Assembly: GCA_037074705.1 (NCBI GenBank)
Contig: CM073591.1
Span: 162,220,032-162,284,031 of the forward strand
DNA: 64,000 bases
DNA from: Zhengitettix transpicula
Taxonomy: Eukaryota > Arthropoda > Insecta > Orthoptera > Tetrigidae
Direction: 5' to 3'
A program made the position numbers and the translations under genes. The notes below the pieces were generated by a model that did no database searches, had not been told where the DNA came from, and saw only the letters and a program-made list of their open reading frames with translations. Of this stretch, positions 35,940-47,329 are shown one piece after another (position 1 is the first letter of the stretch; every line of letters begins with the position of its first letter).

Positions 35940-36265
35940 ATATACTTCTTAAAGTGACAAGCTACATTATCCGCTTTAATAACATAGAAAAAGTGAGGAT
36001 GTTGAAAGAAGCCAAGGGGTGATTGGGCCCCCGGGCTGTAGTTTAAGAATCCTACTAGATATTTGCCTAAAACTGATGCAGGGAAAACCATAGTGAAACC
36101 TGCATCAAGTCTGGCTTCATGTACTTGTTCCATCCCTTTCGATAACGGGAGTTGGCTTCGCTGTGGTGACGCAGTATTCCCGATTCCATGTCTCGGCTCG
36201 ACTAGTCCGACCAACGTCTGAGACCCAGACTCCGAATCTAGACGAGGTGCTCCTTATAAAAGGTT
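35940..36265 (-). repeat. Retroposon family I, copy F (diverged)
   Basis: AAGTGACAAGCTACATTATC, TAACATAGAAAAAGTGAGGA, GGGCCCCCGGGCTGTAG, ATGCAGGGAAAACC and GCTGTGGTGACGCAGTATTC follow the family order on the minus strand with many changes. It fades out beyond about 36215. An old copy. Confidence 0.7.
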
Positions 36266-36629
36266 GGACATTATTTATGTTTCCTCGTTTTCCCCTCGCA
36301 AGAATCATATAGGAAAATCCATACTTAGCTAGAAAGTAACTTCTCTATATATCGGTAAAAAAATATTATCGCTCTGTTATAGTTTAACAATTAATATCTC
36401 AAGTTTAAACATAATCATTTAAAACTTAATTCTAATCGGTTTTTGTCACTACACTATTCTAATAGCAGCTGACGCGTGCATCAAAACCGTATTCTAAAAA
36501 AATCAATGATATGATATTGCTTGGGGTAATAGAATAATATGAATAAAATATTCCCAGGTTTTTAGCCGAGTTAAATTTATAACAACATATAAAAATAATG
36601 GATTATAAATAGAATTATAATTTTAAAAT
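36266..36629. other. AT-rich DNA
   Basis: No feature seen. Confidence 0.4.
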
Positions 36630-36760
36630 GATTTAGATTTATTATTCATTCCATTAGTCCTCCGTCGAGTAAATAGGATACGTCATAATAAGCTAATAAG
36701 AAGTTAATTAGTTAAGCTCGCCTTGTTCTTGAATTAATATTTACAAAAGCCTATAATCAA
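36630..36760 (-). mobile_element. LINE 3' end fragment
   Basis: ATTCATTCCATTAGTCCTCC and GAGTAAATAGGATACGTCAT, then AATAAGAAGTTAATTAG, match the tails at 22845-22925 and, inverted, 29350-29440. Only the last 100-130 bp of the LINE are present, a strongly 5'-truncated insertion. Confidence 0.6.
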
Positions 36761-36774
36761 TTTACAGAAAATGT

Positions 36775-36900
36775 CTCTTAGTGGTTATAGTGTACGCCCG
36801 GTAAATGGAAGGTCCTGGGTTGTATTCCCGGTCTAGTCGATATTTTTCCTCGTTGCTTTAAAGAAAATAATACAATATTACACGTAAAAAATTCGAAGAC
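36775..36900 (+). mobile_element. SINE-like fragment with tRNA-type boxes
   Basis: TAGTGGTTATAGTGTACGCC resembles a pol III A box and GGTCCTGGGTTGTATTCCCG a B box (GGTTNNANNCC) at tRNA spacing, followed by GGTCTAGTCGATATTTTTCC. It is not a functional tRNA: no acceptor or anticodon stem can be completed. Ends and duplications were not found. Confidence 0.5.
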
Positions 36901-37742
36901 AAAAAAATTGTACTTAATTTTTTTTTATATAATTTACAGCAACGTTTAAGATAGTAATATAACATCTATTAAAGAAATGATAACTACATTATTCTTCAAT
37001 TTTCACTTGATGGAGTTTCCAGCAGCAAATCTTACTTCGATTCGCGTCGAACATGGAACAGAAAAAAGTCGGCAGTTAAATTCTAGTAGATTATAATTGT
37101 AAAATAATATCAATACTTGATAGTATACCAGTTTTAGTGGGGCAAAAGGAATAAGTTGTTTTTAATTTAGATGATGTTGCAATTTCCATAAAAAATATAA
37201 TATAAAGTACGCAATACAGAACATTTATGATATCAGAATAGAAAAAAAATTATAAAAGACATTAAGAATCGTCTTTAGGGACACATTACAAAAAAATCAT
37301 TTAATTATTCGTTTACACAAACACAATATTAGAATTAATGATTTTATCCTCAGGGTGCAAGTCAAGTTAATGATGTTGAATGTTTTGAAAGGCAGTGGGA
37401 TTGTCTTATTTAGATATACATTATTATTTGAAGCAAATATAACGCGCTTACTCTCAGGTCGTTTGTATATTAAATTTCATCAAATTCACAGAAGTCCTTC
37501 ATGGCGTTTCAATAGCTACAAAAAATGAATATAAATAAACTTATTTGATTAGGTATAATTTTCCTTTTGAGAAGTGTATAGAGCTTAGCTTGAACATTCA
37601 TTTTCAAGGTTAAGCATATAAACGGACGTATACTTTATACGAAACGTACGGAAACTGCCTCGAGTCGCAAGGTGTGTGCAGTTTTCTTAGAACCAAGAGT
37701 AAGAGAAACTGGATGAATGCACCTTACTCCCCCCCCCCCCCC
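36901..37742. other. AT-rich DNA ending in a C14 run
   Basis: No gene. The homopolymer C14 lies at 37729-37742, directly before the next segment. Confidence 0.45.
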
Positions 37743-37935
37743 AAGTGAGGGGGTAACGAGGAGTCGTGGCCCAGATTAGCACGACCACTTGACGGCCGCA
37801 TAAAGGGCTGCAGCCACCCCGACCATAATTAAGGGTTTCGGGTTAATTACAGCAGACAAAGCCTCTTGCCCACCTGGCGGATAAGGCATCTGCTCGAGTC
37901 TTGGGCTTATACAATGAGAAAATATGAGCTGGTGC
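37743..37935 (+). repeat. SINE-like segment
   Basis: A GC-richer stretch with GAGTCGTGGCCCAGATTAGC, GGGTTTCGGGTTAATTACAG and GGCGGATAAGGCATCTGCTC, words reminiscent of tRNA-derived heads. The boxes are not clean and no duplication was found, so this is a weak call. Confidence 0.3.
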
Positions 37936-38483
37936 CATTGCTTCAGGCCACATATGACGGCCGTTGCTCATTCTTCAAGACAAAGTTAATAACAATAATT
38001 GGAAAAAATGTGGGTGTGCACAAAAATATACTAAAAATTAATTTGTCAGGAACGATCTTTTTTAAAAAAGTAAGTTGATTTCTCTGTACTGCGTATTTTA
38101 ATTGAATAATTATACTTTCTTTTTTTAAAAAAATGATTGTATTAACGAGTTTAACCTCGAGTCATTGAAATATCAAGTTTTATCTTTGTTAGAATATGTT
38201 CATAATTAATTTTCAGAATATATTCAATACTATAGAAATATTTACATTCAGCTGTGAACATGACAACATTTATTTCCTCTTAATGTTGAATCTTAAAATG
38301 TAAAACACTATACATAAAACTAAATCATAAATTTTCAGCATTCTTGCAGTTTAATATTATATTTTACCAATCATAAAGTAAATCTTAACATACATATATT
38401 AAATTTAAAATTACAAATCTAGAAAGAGGATAGTAACTATTTCTTAATTTGCAGTATCATTAAGTAAATTTGTATGTTTAAAG
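37936..38483. other. AT-rich DNA without recognisable gene
   Basis: No feature seen. It provides the target site for family I copy G. Confidence 0.45.
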
Positions 38484-39028
38484 TTGTTTTAATATGTAAG
38501 AACCGAGCCTGCGAGAGGATTTCTCGCAGGTGAACCTTCCCAGAGAGCTCTGGCGGGGGCTACCTTTGGGGATGCCCTCACATCTCTCTGGGTTTTTTTT
38601 GAACTAAGGTTCCCACATGCCGAGGCACCTGGGTCTGTTTTGAGAGGTGTATGTTCCGGGGTCGCAGACCTTGGGCATACGGCAAGAGTTGTCCGCTATT
38701 CCTATTGGAATAGTCGGCCAGCTGCCTCCTAAACAGGCTAAGGCATGGCGAGGGGTAAGCTGCGTCCCCACAGCAAACTCCTCTCCCGTCATTGGAAGGG
38801 CGTGGGACAAGTACCAAATGCCCGACCTACCCAATGCAGGTTTTTCTAGGGTTTTCCCTGCATTTCTTTAGGCGAATGCCGAGTAGGATCCTTAAACCAT
38901 AGCCCGGGGGCCCTAGTTAACCCTTGGCTACCTTCCACTACCCTTCCGCATCCCCTCTTTCAAATCCCTTCCTATGCTATTAAAGGGGAGTTGCCCATAG
39001 TGGATTACCCTCATGTAGCCTGTTGCCC

Positions 39029-39060
<32 letters not shown>

Positions 39061-39072
39061 TTTTAATATGTA
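38484..39072 (+). mobile_element. Retroposon family I, copy G, complete insertion with 15-bp target-site duplication
   Basis: Perfect direct repeats TTGTTTTAATATGTA stand at 38484-38498 and 39058-39072. The 559-bp insert between them (38499-39057) starts AGAACCGAGCCTGCGAGAGG, forms the stem CCTGCGAGA/TCTCGCAGG within its first 35 bases, and ends in an A-run of about 28. These are the marks of target-primed reverse transcription by a LINE machinery. No tRNA-like A/B boxes, 5S or 7SL similarity was recognised at the 5' end, so it is either a SINE of unknown head or the 3' part of a LINE. This copy defines the family boundaries for copies A to J. Confidence 0.92.
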
Positions 39073-39114
39073 GCATCTCTGATTAAATAAATAAATTTTG
39101 TAAGGTATCTAAAA

Positions 39115-39385
39115 TTTCAAAATTTTATTTTATTTTATTCTTTAATTACAATTTAACGTCGCATTAACCTTTTGGTCATTAGCGACTTACACCTGTTAAG
39201 TTCTACATTTGGATAATTTAAACAAATCAGTTTTCATCGTAAAGTCTGTGAGGTTGTTTATTGTTGCCGATGAGTTGCAAATCTCCATCATTGAATGTGC
39301 GGCTATGGTTGATCTTCTTATCTCGCTATATTTGAGGCAGTCAAGGAGGACATTTATTCCTATCAAATTCATGGTTTTCTTCTAA
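39115..39385 (-). pseudogene. LINE ORF2 C-terminal end and 3' tail (I-like)
   Basis: On the minus strand the frame ends DCLKYSEIRRSTIAAHSMME, then ICNSSATINNLTDFTMKTDL and FKLSKCRT, stop at 39196-39198. This is the extreme C-terminus of I-like LINE proteins (..C.KY...R.........L......... I..FL..T.LF..I). The 3' UTR has TAAGTCGCTAATGACC and GTTAATGCGACGTTAAA and closes with AATAAAATAAAATAAAAT (TAAAA repeats), a simple-repeat LINE tail. It is strongly 5' truncated. Confidence 0.75.
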
Positions 39386-41400
39386 TTTATGTAGAGTGAC
39401 AACATTATGATTTAAAGTTTTTTAATTGTTTCATTTTTTAATCTTGTTTCAAGACCATGTTTAGTTTGCCCCATTTTCCACGATTATGTTTTTTGTATAG
39501 TAATTTTATATATGACATTATGTAGTTTTTCTTTTCTAATATTGTCATTATCTGTATTTGTGACTTTAAGTTTGTTATTAATTTTAAAGAGAACCAAAAA
39601 AGTACATTTTGTTAATATTATTTTTAATTTTACACTTATTTTGTCATACATAGCACAGTAATATAAATTGTTTAAGTACTTTCTATCTTGATTATTTTTA
39701 TTTTCATTAATTTTCTTCTACTTAAATTTAGTATTTTGTTTATGATAATTAATTATTTTTACATAAGATTTTTTATAAAGTTTAATTGTTAATAAAATGT
39801 ATTTTTATTATATATATATATATATATATATATAGTTAAAACCTGATGAATTCAGAAGAGGTACGGCAAGATCGTTGTTATATAGAATAACATATCTGTA
39901 AATAAAGGCCGTTAAATTATATAATTTATATTAAGAACAAATAAAATGTAGAAAGTAGAATTGCTTTCTTTTATTGATTTATTCAGTATTAAAGCTATTA
40001 ATAGAACATTTATCATACTTCCCAATTAAATAAAACTGCGTAGATCACGGTATTTTAAATGTAATAACTCCATAAACTGTTTTCGATACCATGCAGAAGT
40101 GGATGACTACTTCACGGTGGATATCATTCGATTGTTCTCTTAATTGAATTACTTTTTAAAGGTTTTTCAAAATATATTGCTGAACATTTCATTTATTGAT
40201 ATTGATATGTTTTGAAAACGTAAAATAGTACGAGGTAACTGAAAAGTTGAGGAAGTAATTGTTGTCGAATGTAAAAGAATCAGATGTAACACAGTACGGT
40301 TTTAGTACATCCCAGGATGAATATCAGATTTATGTTACTGCTTAAAACGGTGTTTTCAAATATATTGGTTGTGCTACATCATACCATCAGAGACAGATGA
40401 CTGACAACTTCCATGACACTTTCTTGATTTGGGAAACAACCGGTCAGTGTGCCGAAAGCCGTCATCCTTGCATTTCTGTTTCCTCAGCTAACGTTTGATA
40501 AGAGGGAAGATGGTGGTTCCGACCTTGTATTTACTTGAACGATTTGGTGAACGATGCCGCTGCATGACTTCATTAGGTGAGATATTAAAATACTACTCAG
40601 GTTTAATTATAATTGAAATATTGACATTTATACGTCGAATCAAATTAAGGTACATAAATTATTAGTAAATATACTTAATGATAAATCTAACAGTTTTAAC
40701 ACAAGTTTATATACTTAAGTAAACTTTTTAAAATTGATAAAATAGGCACAGCACAACATTTATTATAGTTATCCGGAAACCTAATCAGAGTGTAAAACTT
40801 CCATGAATCTGAAAAACACACATTAAATTCACCAAAGATGGTGTTGATATTGGTATAGTTTGAATATAATAGTATTATTATTTTATTTAATTTATAACAT
40901 TTCAGATTTAACCTTTTATGAAATTTTGATTGTATTTGCCAAATTTTGGTATTCATCCAGTCAAAAGTAATATAATTGCACTACTATGTTTAGATAATGC
41001 TAAATGTTTATATGCCAAAAGATTGAAACGGAGTTATTTGAATATAAATTTTAGGGCCTTTTTTGTTTGTCCCATGTAACCTGCGTCACAATTTGAGTAA
41101 GAAATATTATAAACAACATAATTGACATCCCCAGAATCTAGAGGCTCTTTTCAATTTGGGGTGTACTGGAATCACTGGATTTGTATATAAAATTAAATAA
41201 CAATAGTATTAATATGAAGATACAAACTCTCTAAACTGCATTCTATCAACATCTATCTCTAGATATTGAATTTGCAGTTCGGAAGGTCCAACTAATAAAG
41301 AATAATATATTTTGAATTTCAGACCATTTGCATAGATACTACAGAATCTTTGAGATTAAATTCTTGGAGTTGATTTTATTCAATGGAATTTAAAGTCGTC
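39386..41400. other. AT-rich DNA with an (AT)n microsatellite
   Basis: (TA)n lies at about 39807-39834. No gene; the 86-codon frame 40696-40956 is low-complexity. No repeat families recognised. Confidence 0.45.
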
Positions 41401-41850
41401 TTGCAAATTCAAATTCGACGTAGGCTGCTGCTCCCGAATCGAATAAATGTTGACGATTAATTAATACTAAGAATATAACTTATGACAATTGTTTTTTTTA
41501 AAGAATCACATGCAATGTCATCAGTAATTTTCGTATCGAAAGCCGGTGGCATACACAATGACGCCAGGCAAAGTTTTGCAGAGTTATCCTTGCAGCGCCT
41601 TCCAAACAAGTTCCTCATTACGCGCGTCCCCAAATTCCCGTCCAAAACAAACCAGCCAAAGTGTAATCTCATTGTACGCTGCATAATGCGTATAATGCCG
41701 CCGTCCTTTAAGCTATATTGTTCGCCAGCGTATGAATTAAAGCGAACAGAATTAAACCGTACTCGTCGCGACTAAACCAGTGGCAATTATTTTAAGCGCA
41801 TCTCTGGCATCGAATTAAACTTTAGTATCTGAGTCCTTAGGTCTCGGTTC
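41401..41850. promoter_or_regulatory. GC-richer unique island, possible conserved regulatory element
   Basis: About 450 bp with balanced composition in AT-rich surroundings, rich in TAAT and ATTAA sites with CGTATAATGCCGCCGTCCTT, TGAATTAAAGCGAACAGAAT and CTGGCATCGAATTAAAC. Frames of 75 and 97 codons overlap on opposite strands and have no known domain. No relation to other parts of the window. The look is that of insect conserved non-coding elements near developmental genes, but conservation cannot be tested here. Confidence 0.3.
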
Positions 41851-42597
41851 GTTGTATTTGTGGTATAGCTATGGCCTTAAGGGAGAAAGAGATTCTGAAG
41901 TAGCTGGCGTTTGAGAAGAATGGGACAAGATACTGTATCCGACAAAATGAGAGGAGTAGTCATAAAGACAGCTAAAAGGGCAATACTCTCTGCGATGGGA
42001 ATTATAGAGATTGTTCCGGGGGCGCTGCTTTATCCTACAAGAACACCATCTTGAAAATATTCTCCAGGCTTCCTTTACATTCGTCAGTTAATTATTTAAT
42101 ATTTCTTTCTCATTTAATTTGCGAAGAGATGGAAAGAAAAGTTTCAAGAGGATAAATGGATAAATTTCACAGATATTATTTACTTAATTCTTTTATTATT
42201 TCGAATCGTTTATGAAAATAATAACTTCAAATATTCAACTTATATACTTACTGGTACTATTAATGAGATAACATTGTTGTGCTTCGTGACTTTTGACCAT
42301 CTCACTTAGTTCCGAGGTAAACTTCCCTTACCTAAGGAAGCCATTGAAGTAGCCTATAGAGAATCCTATAAAGTTCTTGCTGTATTACTTCCATCGAGCA
42401 ATCCATGAAAGTGCTACACTTGAGCAACAAAATAGCTTCGCAGAATATTATGAAAGAACCTTCTGTAAAATTATTTCTTCAATAGTTCACAGACTCCGGA
42501 AAAAAATGTTTTTGATTTATGCGAAGCGTTCTAAATGACAGGCAATACATAATATTGTTAATTGTTTTTAATATCAATATTAAATAAATATGAAATA
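41851..42597. other. Unassigned DNA
   Basis: No gene or repeat recognised. Confidence 0.4.
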
Positions 42598-42863
42598 TTG
42601 AATAATAAAGATAGCCAATACAGACAAAAAAGGTAACGTAAATACCAATCAACGTTTCTGGTATCCTTGTACCTTTCGTCAGGTGCTAAGAAGAGCCTAG
42701 AGAAACACAACTGCACTGGTCAGTTGACAACACTCAACTGACCAGTGCAGTTGTGTTTATCTAGGCTCTTCTTAGCATCTGACGAAAGGGACAAGGATCC
42801 CAGAAACGTTGTGTGGTTTTGTATTACCTTTTTTGTCTGTATTGCCTGTCTTTATTATTCATT
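42598..42863. mobile_element. Palindrome of two Penelope-like termini joined head to head
   Basis: Two arms of about 130 bp are inverted copies around an 8-base centre (42727-42734): GGTCAGTTG on one side and CAACTGACC on the other, then AACTGCACTG against CAGTGCAGTT, and out to TCTTTATTATTC. Each arm matches the PLE terminus at 316-419. Both carry a hammerhead-like core: CTGACGA (42779-42785) with GAAAC (42803-42807) on the plus strand, and the same boxes on the minus strand (42677-42683 and near 42655). The stem between the boxes is GGGA/TCCC in the right arm and GGTA/TACC in the left arm. PLEs are known for inverted and tandem copies. No coding part is present. Confidence 0.8.
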
Positions 42864-43768
42864 ATTTTCAATGAGACGTAAATTTTTTCATTTTAAATAT
42901 GAAATATATTCCCAGAACAATGAAAAAGCATATGGCCATCGATACTGATAGAAAATTTCTAGTTCAGCCTCATTGTCTAATATTGGAATGAATGTTTATG
43001 AGCTTTTGAAAATAAATGCAAGGATTTCACAATAACAAACTTTCAATGGTTTGCAACGAGGTACTGCACATAATGCCTGGGCTATTCAATATTAGACGTT
43101 ATACAGTTTACCTCTTAATAGCCCTTCCATGCGTAAACTGTATTAAGTAGGATGGGTTTAGAGGCTACGTTGCGCTCCCCGATTACAGAAAGTTATAGTA
43201 GCGGCTAAACTACAACAGGAAATTGAGTAAATAAAATTATGGAAAACCTATAATGTTTTTTTTTATTATGAAGTGTGTATGACAAATTCTGTCTTGATAA
43301 TTGTTTATTAGTAAAACAGAACGTCAGATGCGTCACTTTAACATATAAATTATGCTTTCATTCCTTCCTTTCTTTTAATTGCTTATGTGATTATTGGAAC
43401 GTTATTATATTTTAAGGTCAGGAATTCTCAAATATTTAAATGTAGTTTAAAAAGAAAAAAATTTACTTTTGTTGTAAAGAAGTTACTATATGTATTGCAT
43501 TATTATGTATCACAAATAATGTCAAATAATTGTGTGGTATGATCCAGAAATTACTTTATAATTTTGTCGAAGGCAGTAAAAAAGTAGATTTAAAAGCAGA
43601 TGCTAAGTGTCCACCATCGAAAATTTTCCAGATATTTCAAAATAATGGTTCGCTGTATACCAAAAGATGAGCCGACCCGTCGGGAAAACCCAGTTGGCCA
43701 AGAACAACTTTATTGTCTAAACCACGTGAGGCATAGGGGATGACGTTTCCCTAGGTACGGAAACAAAG
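42864..43768. other. AT-rich DNA without recognisable gene
   Basis: No feature apart from the region's low-complexity frames. A GC-rich partial palindrome CCGACCCGTCGGG lies at 43673-43685, just before the promoter candidate. Confidence 0.4.
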
Positions 43769-44018
43769 TATAAAAGGCGAGATAAAAACACTCAGATGCT
43801 TCTTCTAATAGAACCTGTAGACATGTTAGGATCCTTTTGCTTACAGTAACACATCGGGACAAAATTTTATACTCCATAGCTGTATCGGAAAAGAGTGGCA
43901 GTAACAACTAAATCTGCCAGACTGAACGAACAACAAAGCAGAGGAAGTCCCTTATTACATTCCTGAGGTGCTCAATCACTGGAAAATATTACTTAAAAAT
44001 GCCGATGGTATGTAAGAA
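43769..44018 (+). promoter_or_regulatory. Candidate TATA promoter with a possible first exon
   Basis: TATAAAAGG at 43769-43777 is a good TATA box; CTCAGA at 43791-43796 could be an initiator about 25 bases on. After about 210 bp a donor-like sequence GGTATGTAAG lies at 44009-44018. No coding frame of note lies on the plus strand between. It could be the start of a non-coding or distant-ATG transcript, or an old LTR promoter. The spacing from TATA to initiator is slightly short. The evidence is motifs only. Confidence 0.25.
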
Positions 44019-44734
44019 AACCCCATTACATTTTATATAAAACCATTAATTATTCAGCCCTCAAATAGAGTTAATATTTTGCATTGTAAGACGATGTTTC
44101 GCACTTTTAATGAATAAAGGAAGATGTATTAAGTAATTTTGAATTATAATTTAAAATATGTGGTAAATAAGTAATTTTTTTATATAATTTAACACTAATT
44201 TCAACAATTCCAACGAAATTGTAATAATCGGGCAATATTTCCAAAACATTTGTTGTATTTATAAGTAATGAAACTGAAGGAAGCCTGTATTTATTTTTAA
44301 TCTATGTTTATTTTTTATTCATTATTGATTCAATTAATATTTTTCTTTAAGAATTTTAATTTAATACTAATGGTGTGTGACTTAATAATTTTTATATTAG
44401 AGGTGTCATTTCAAACGACAGAGTTTTTATAAATTCAACTGTCTGGATTTTTGCAAGATAAATAATGTTCTGACAGGGAGTCTGATGAGATGGATGTTAT
44501 ATCTGCTCCGTAAGTACACAGTTATATGATCGTATAGGTTTCCCATAAGACGGAACCGTGTCCTGCTGAAAACTGATGTACTCAACAAGGACTTCATAAA
44601 ATTAACATATTGAAGATGTAATCAAAATGGCTAGTGCTCCACCTGTTTCAAAATTAAATAATTTAAGAAATTATTAATTAATTTTCTTATTATAATACGA
44701 CTGATAAAAACCTTGAGAGATTGAATATACATAT
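44019..44734. other. AT-rich DNA without recognisable gene
   Basis: No feature seen up to the family III boundary. Confidence 0.45.
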
Positions 44735-45709
44735 TGTAATAATTACAAATATATAATATGAATGTGGCGTTTCTAAATGAAAAAACTTAAGTGAATACTA
44801 TTAAACAAGATTTATTAACAATTTTATAACAAGTATAAAATACACAAAATATTTGGGATCTCAGGGTCTTGAACTGTGTTTGATAAATGGCAGAATTTAT
44901 GTCATCAAAATTACATTTACTTTTTATGGAAATCAATGCGTCTAAACATAGACGAAATTTGTTGCGGAAGATTGAATTGTTACTAAAGATTGAATTTAAA
45001 CAATTTTAATTTTATTAAGAATTAAGAATCTCATTTGATCGATAATTAAATAATTAAAGAACGATCTGACTTTTATCTTTTAAACACGGTTTACAAATGA
45101 TTTTAAAGTTTTTCTCTACTTACGGCCGCCCAGGTCTCATTTTTAGTTTTTCGTGCACAATTTTTGGGGACATCACTGATTCATCACAGACTCTAAATGT
45201 TCACAGGCTTTAATTGGCGTTGTTTGTTAGTTGGTTTAACACAAATTGGTTGGTTCTCGATGCTTTTCTGCAACCTGGATTTGTAGATCTCGTGACTTTA
45301 GTTGAAAATGGACTTCATTGGTTTGTCTATGGCCAGCATGATGAATCTACGCTCGACCACCGAATACGCACTAGTTGCTCTGTCTCCTTCCCGACTAAAT
45401 ATTGCTTTACTTTTTAATATTTGAAAGCATGTTTGTGACTGGACCACATTCTTTCGTTCTGACTGCCCCACTGTAAAACTTTCAATGAGTTATTTTCGTC
45501 CGTTCTATTCGCTGTCTGCTGCTCGACTGAACATTTCCTGACTGTTCGTTCGTCTCGCAAGTTTTGAGCGCGTAGAACCTTCTCGACTCATCAACAATGT
45601 TTTCTTTGCCTTGCCGGTTTGTTGCGGCGTCCGCTGTATATCACTAATAATGAGTCCTCTACAATTCAACTTTTCAATTAGAACAATGTCTTAATTACCA
45701 ATTACTACA
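44735..45709 (-). mobile_element. Family III TG...CA element, copy b
   Basis: 975 bp from TGTAATAATTACA to ATTACTACA, with ATAT on both sides (44731-44734 and 45710-45713). Landmarks in family order: ATCTCAGGGTCTTGAACTGT (44870), GATCTGACTTTTATC (45063), then a GC-richer third (45120-45640) with GTTTTGAGCGCGTAGAACC, like ATTTTAGCGCGTAATACG of copy a. The 67-codon frame 45214-45417 lies in it and is not conserved in copy a. A family II-like fragment follows at once, as after copy a. Confidence 0.65.
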
Positions 45710-45713
45710 ATAT

Positions 45714-45850
45714 ATAAAAATGTACTTATGTTCCTTATACACTTTGTACCGTTCAGAGCAATTTGAACCAAACTTGGTGTGTAGAAGTGTATATTTTTTT
45801 TACTATGCAGTACAAGTTTCATGTGCTTTGGTGATGACGCCATCATGGAA
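45714..45850 (+). repeat. Possible family II-like fragment
   Basis: ATGTTCCTTATACACTTTGT and CAATTTGAACCAAACTTGGT, then GTGTAGAAG, have the style of the family II start (ACACCCGTGG ... AAATT...). The match is weak and only about 100 bp long. Confidence 0.3.
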
Positions 45851-46165
45851 TGAAAGAATGAAAATATTCATAACAAGACACACACACACTGTAAGACATT
45901 GAACAAATAATATATATATCATCGGATTATTGTGTGCATTTTATTACAAAAATAGTTTTATTACAACTATTTAACTTATGCCTGTATTATGAAAAATCAC
46001 TGAAGAAAGTATTCAATGCAGAAAAAAATTATAATAATTTTTAATTATTGAAGACTAAACTAAATTTATATTCTATATATTAAAGGAATATTCATCTAAC
46101 GACGATGGCGGAACTAGCTGTCGAAATGTCTTTCGCACATGATATAGTCGGGGTAGAATCCCGCG

Positions 46166-46313
46166 AAACTGGTCGAGGTACGGAGAAGGGAATGCTGCGT
46201 CCCCACAGAAAACTCTTCTCCCGCTATCGGAAGGGCGTGGGACAAGTACCCAATGCCCGACCTACCTGATGCAGGTTTTTCTAGGGTTTTCCCTGCATTA
46301 CTTTTAGGCGAAT
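46166..46313 (+). repeat. Retroposon family I, copy H (internal fragment)
   Basis: AAACTGGTCGAGGTACGGAG through GATGCAGGTTTTTCTAGGG to TTTTAGGCGAAT. It lacks both ends of the family but is highly similar to copies A and E in the part present. Both edges are abrupt, so it is a product of deletion or rearrangement and not a simple 5' truncation. Confidence 0.85.
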
Positions 46314-46370
46314 TGATGCATTAATTTGTTTATTTTAAATTTCTTTAATTTGTATTCATTACAAATATAT

Positions 46371-47054
46371 TGTAATGAACAAAAATTAATTAATGTAATA
46401 TAATCACAAATGTAATTATTGTAATGAACACTGATTTTATTACTGTAATGAACACAAGTTATAATATTATAATATATAGTATAATATGAAGATATTATAA
46501 AAATTTATAAGTTTTGCAGAAATTCGTTGTATTTGCAGAGATATACGGGTAGAGACTCGCTTATGCCATCAACTTGCCTTTGGATTTTATTTCTCAGGAA
46601 TAAAGTTTTGAATGATAACGTGTATTAACATTTATAAGTGATATAAATATGTTGATGAAATAAATAAGATCATTATTTGTGTATCATAGATGTCCTGGCT
46701 GGAGGCAGATTTTTCTCTGAAGTAGTATCACATTGAAGGGGCAGACGTAGACTGGTCTATGGTGACTAGTCAGACAAGCTTGAACTTTGTTTTAAGGGTA
46801 AAAACTAATTCAATAATTACGAATCACAATTTTGGTTTTATATATGACCGGCGACAACGCCCATATAATCCATGTAGAGAGAAAAATAACTATTTTTTTG
46901 TATTTTAAAGCCAGTAAAACTGTACATATATACAAATATATAAAACAATTAAATTATTTATATTTGTGGCGCCCAACCCCTGTTATTTAGTAAACGAATT
47001 ACCCTAAATATTTTAATTTGTTTGATAAACCAATTACTGCAATCATCAATCATC

Positions 47055-47057
<3 letters not shown>
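46371..47057 (+). mobile_element. Family III-type TG...CA element, copy e, with tRNA-Lys primer-site motif
   Basis: 687 bp from TGTAATGAACA to CATCACA with ATAT on both sides (46367-46370 and 47058-47061). TGGCGCCCAAC at 46967-46977 equals the first 11 bases of the tRNA-Lys primer-binding site known from gypsy and retroviruses, and lies about 90 bp before the right end as in copy d. The left end has three spaced TGTAATGAACA words. Just outside, TTCATTACAAATATATTGTAATGAA (46355-46379, imperfect) reads as an inverted end-to-end joint. A (TA)n run follows on the right. No coding capacity. Confidence 0.55.

Positions 47058-47096
<39 letters not shown>
47058..47096. repeat. (AT)n microsatellite
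   Basis: Nearly 20 TA units directly after family III copy e. This fits insertion of the element into an AT repeat. Confidence 0.95.
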
Positions 47097-47097
<1 letters not shown>

Positions 47098-47329
47098 TTT
47101 TGAGTGAGCCAACATTATGGAGGAAGCAATACTTCAGATGAGTGCGAATGCAACAAGTGATGTAAGGTGACGGCACGTTTGGTAATGAAACACACTAGCG
47201 AAACACGGTTATTCGGTTGGTTCAAATGTATTTAATCAAAGTAAATTTTTGAGTGCACTGGCAGTATAACGAATACAGTTCGGGATTATAATCTTTATTC
47301 CATACTTTTTCCGATTTTGTCCTAAAAAG

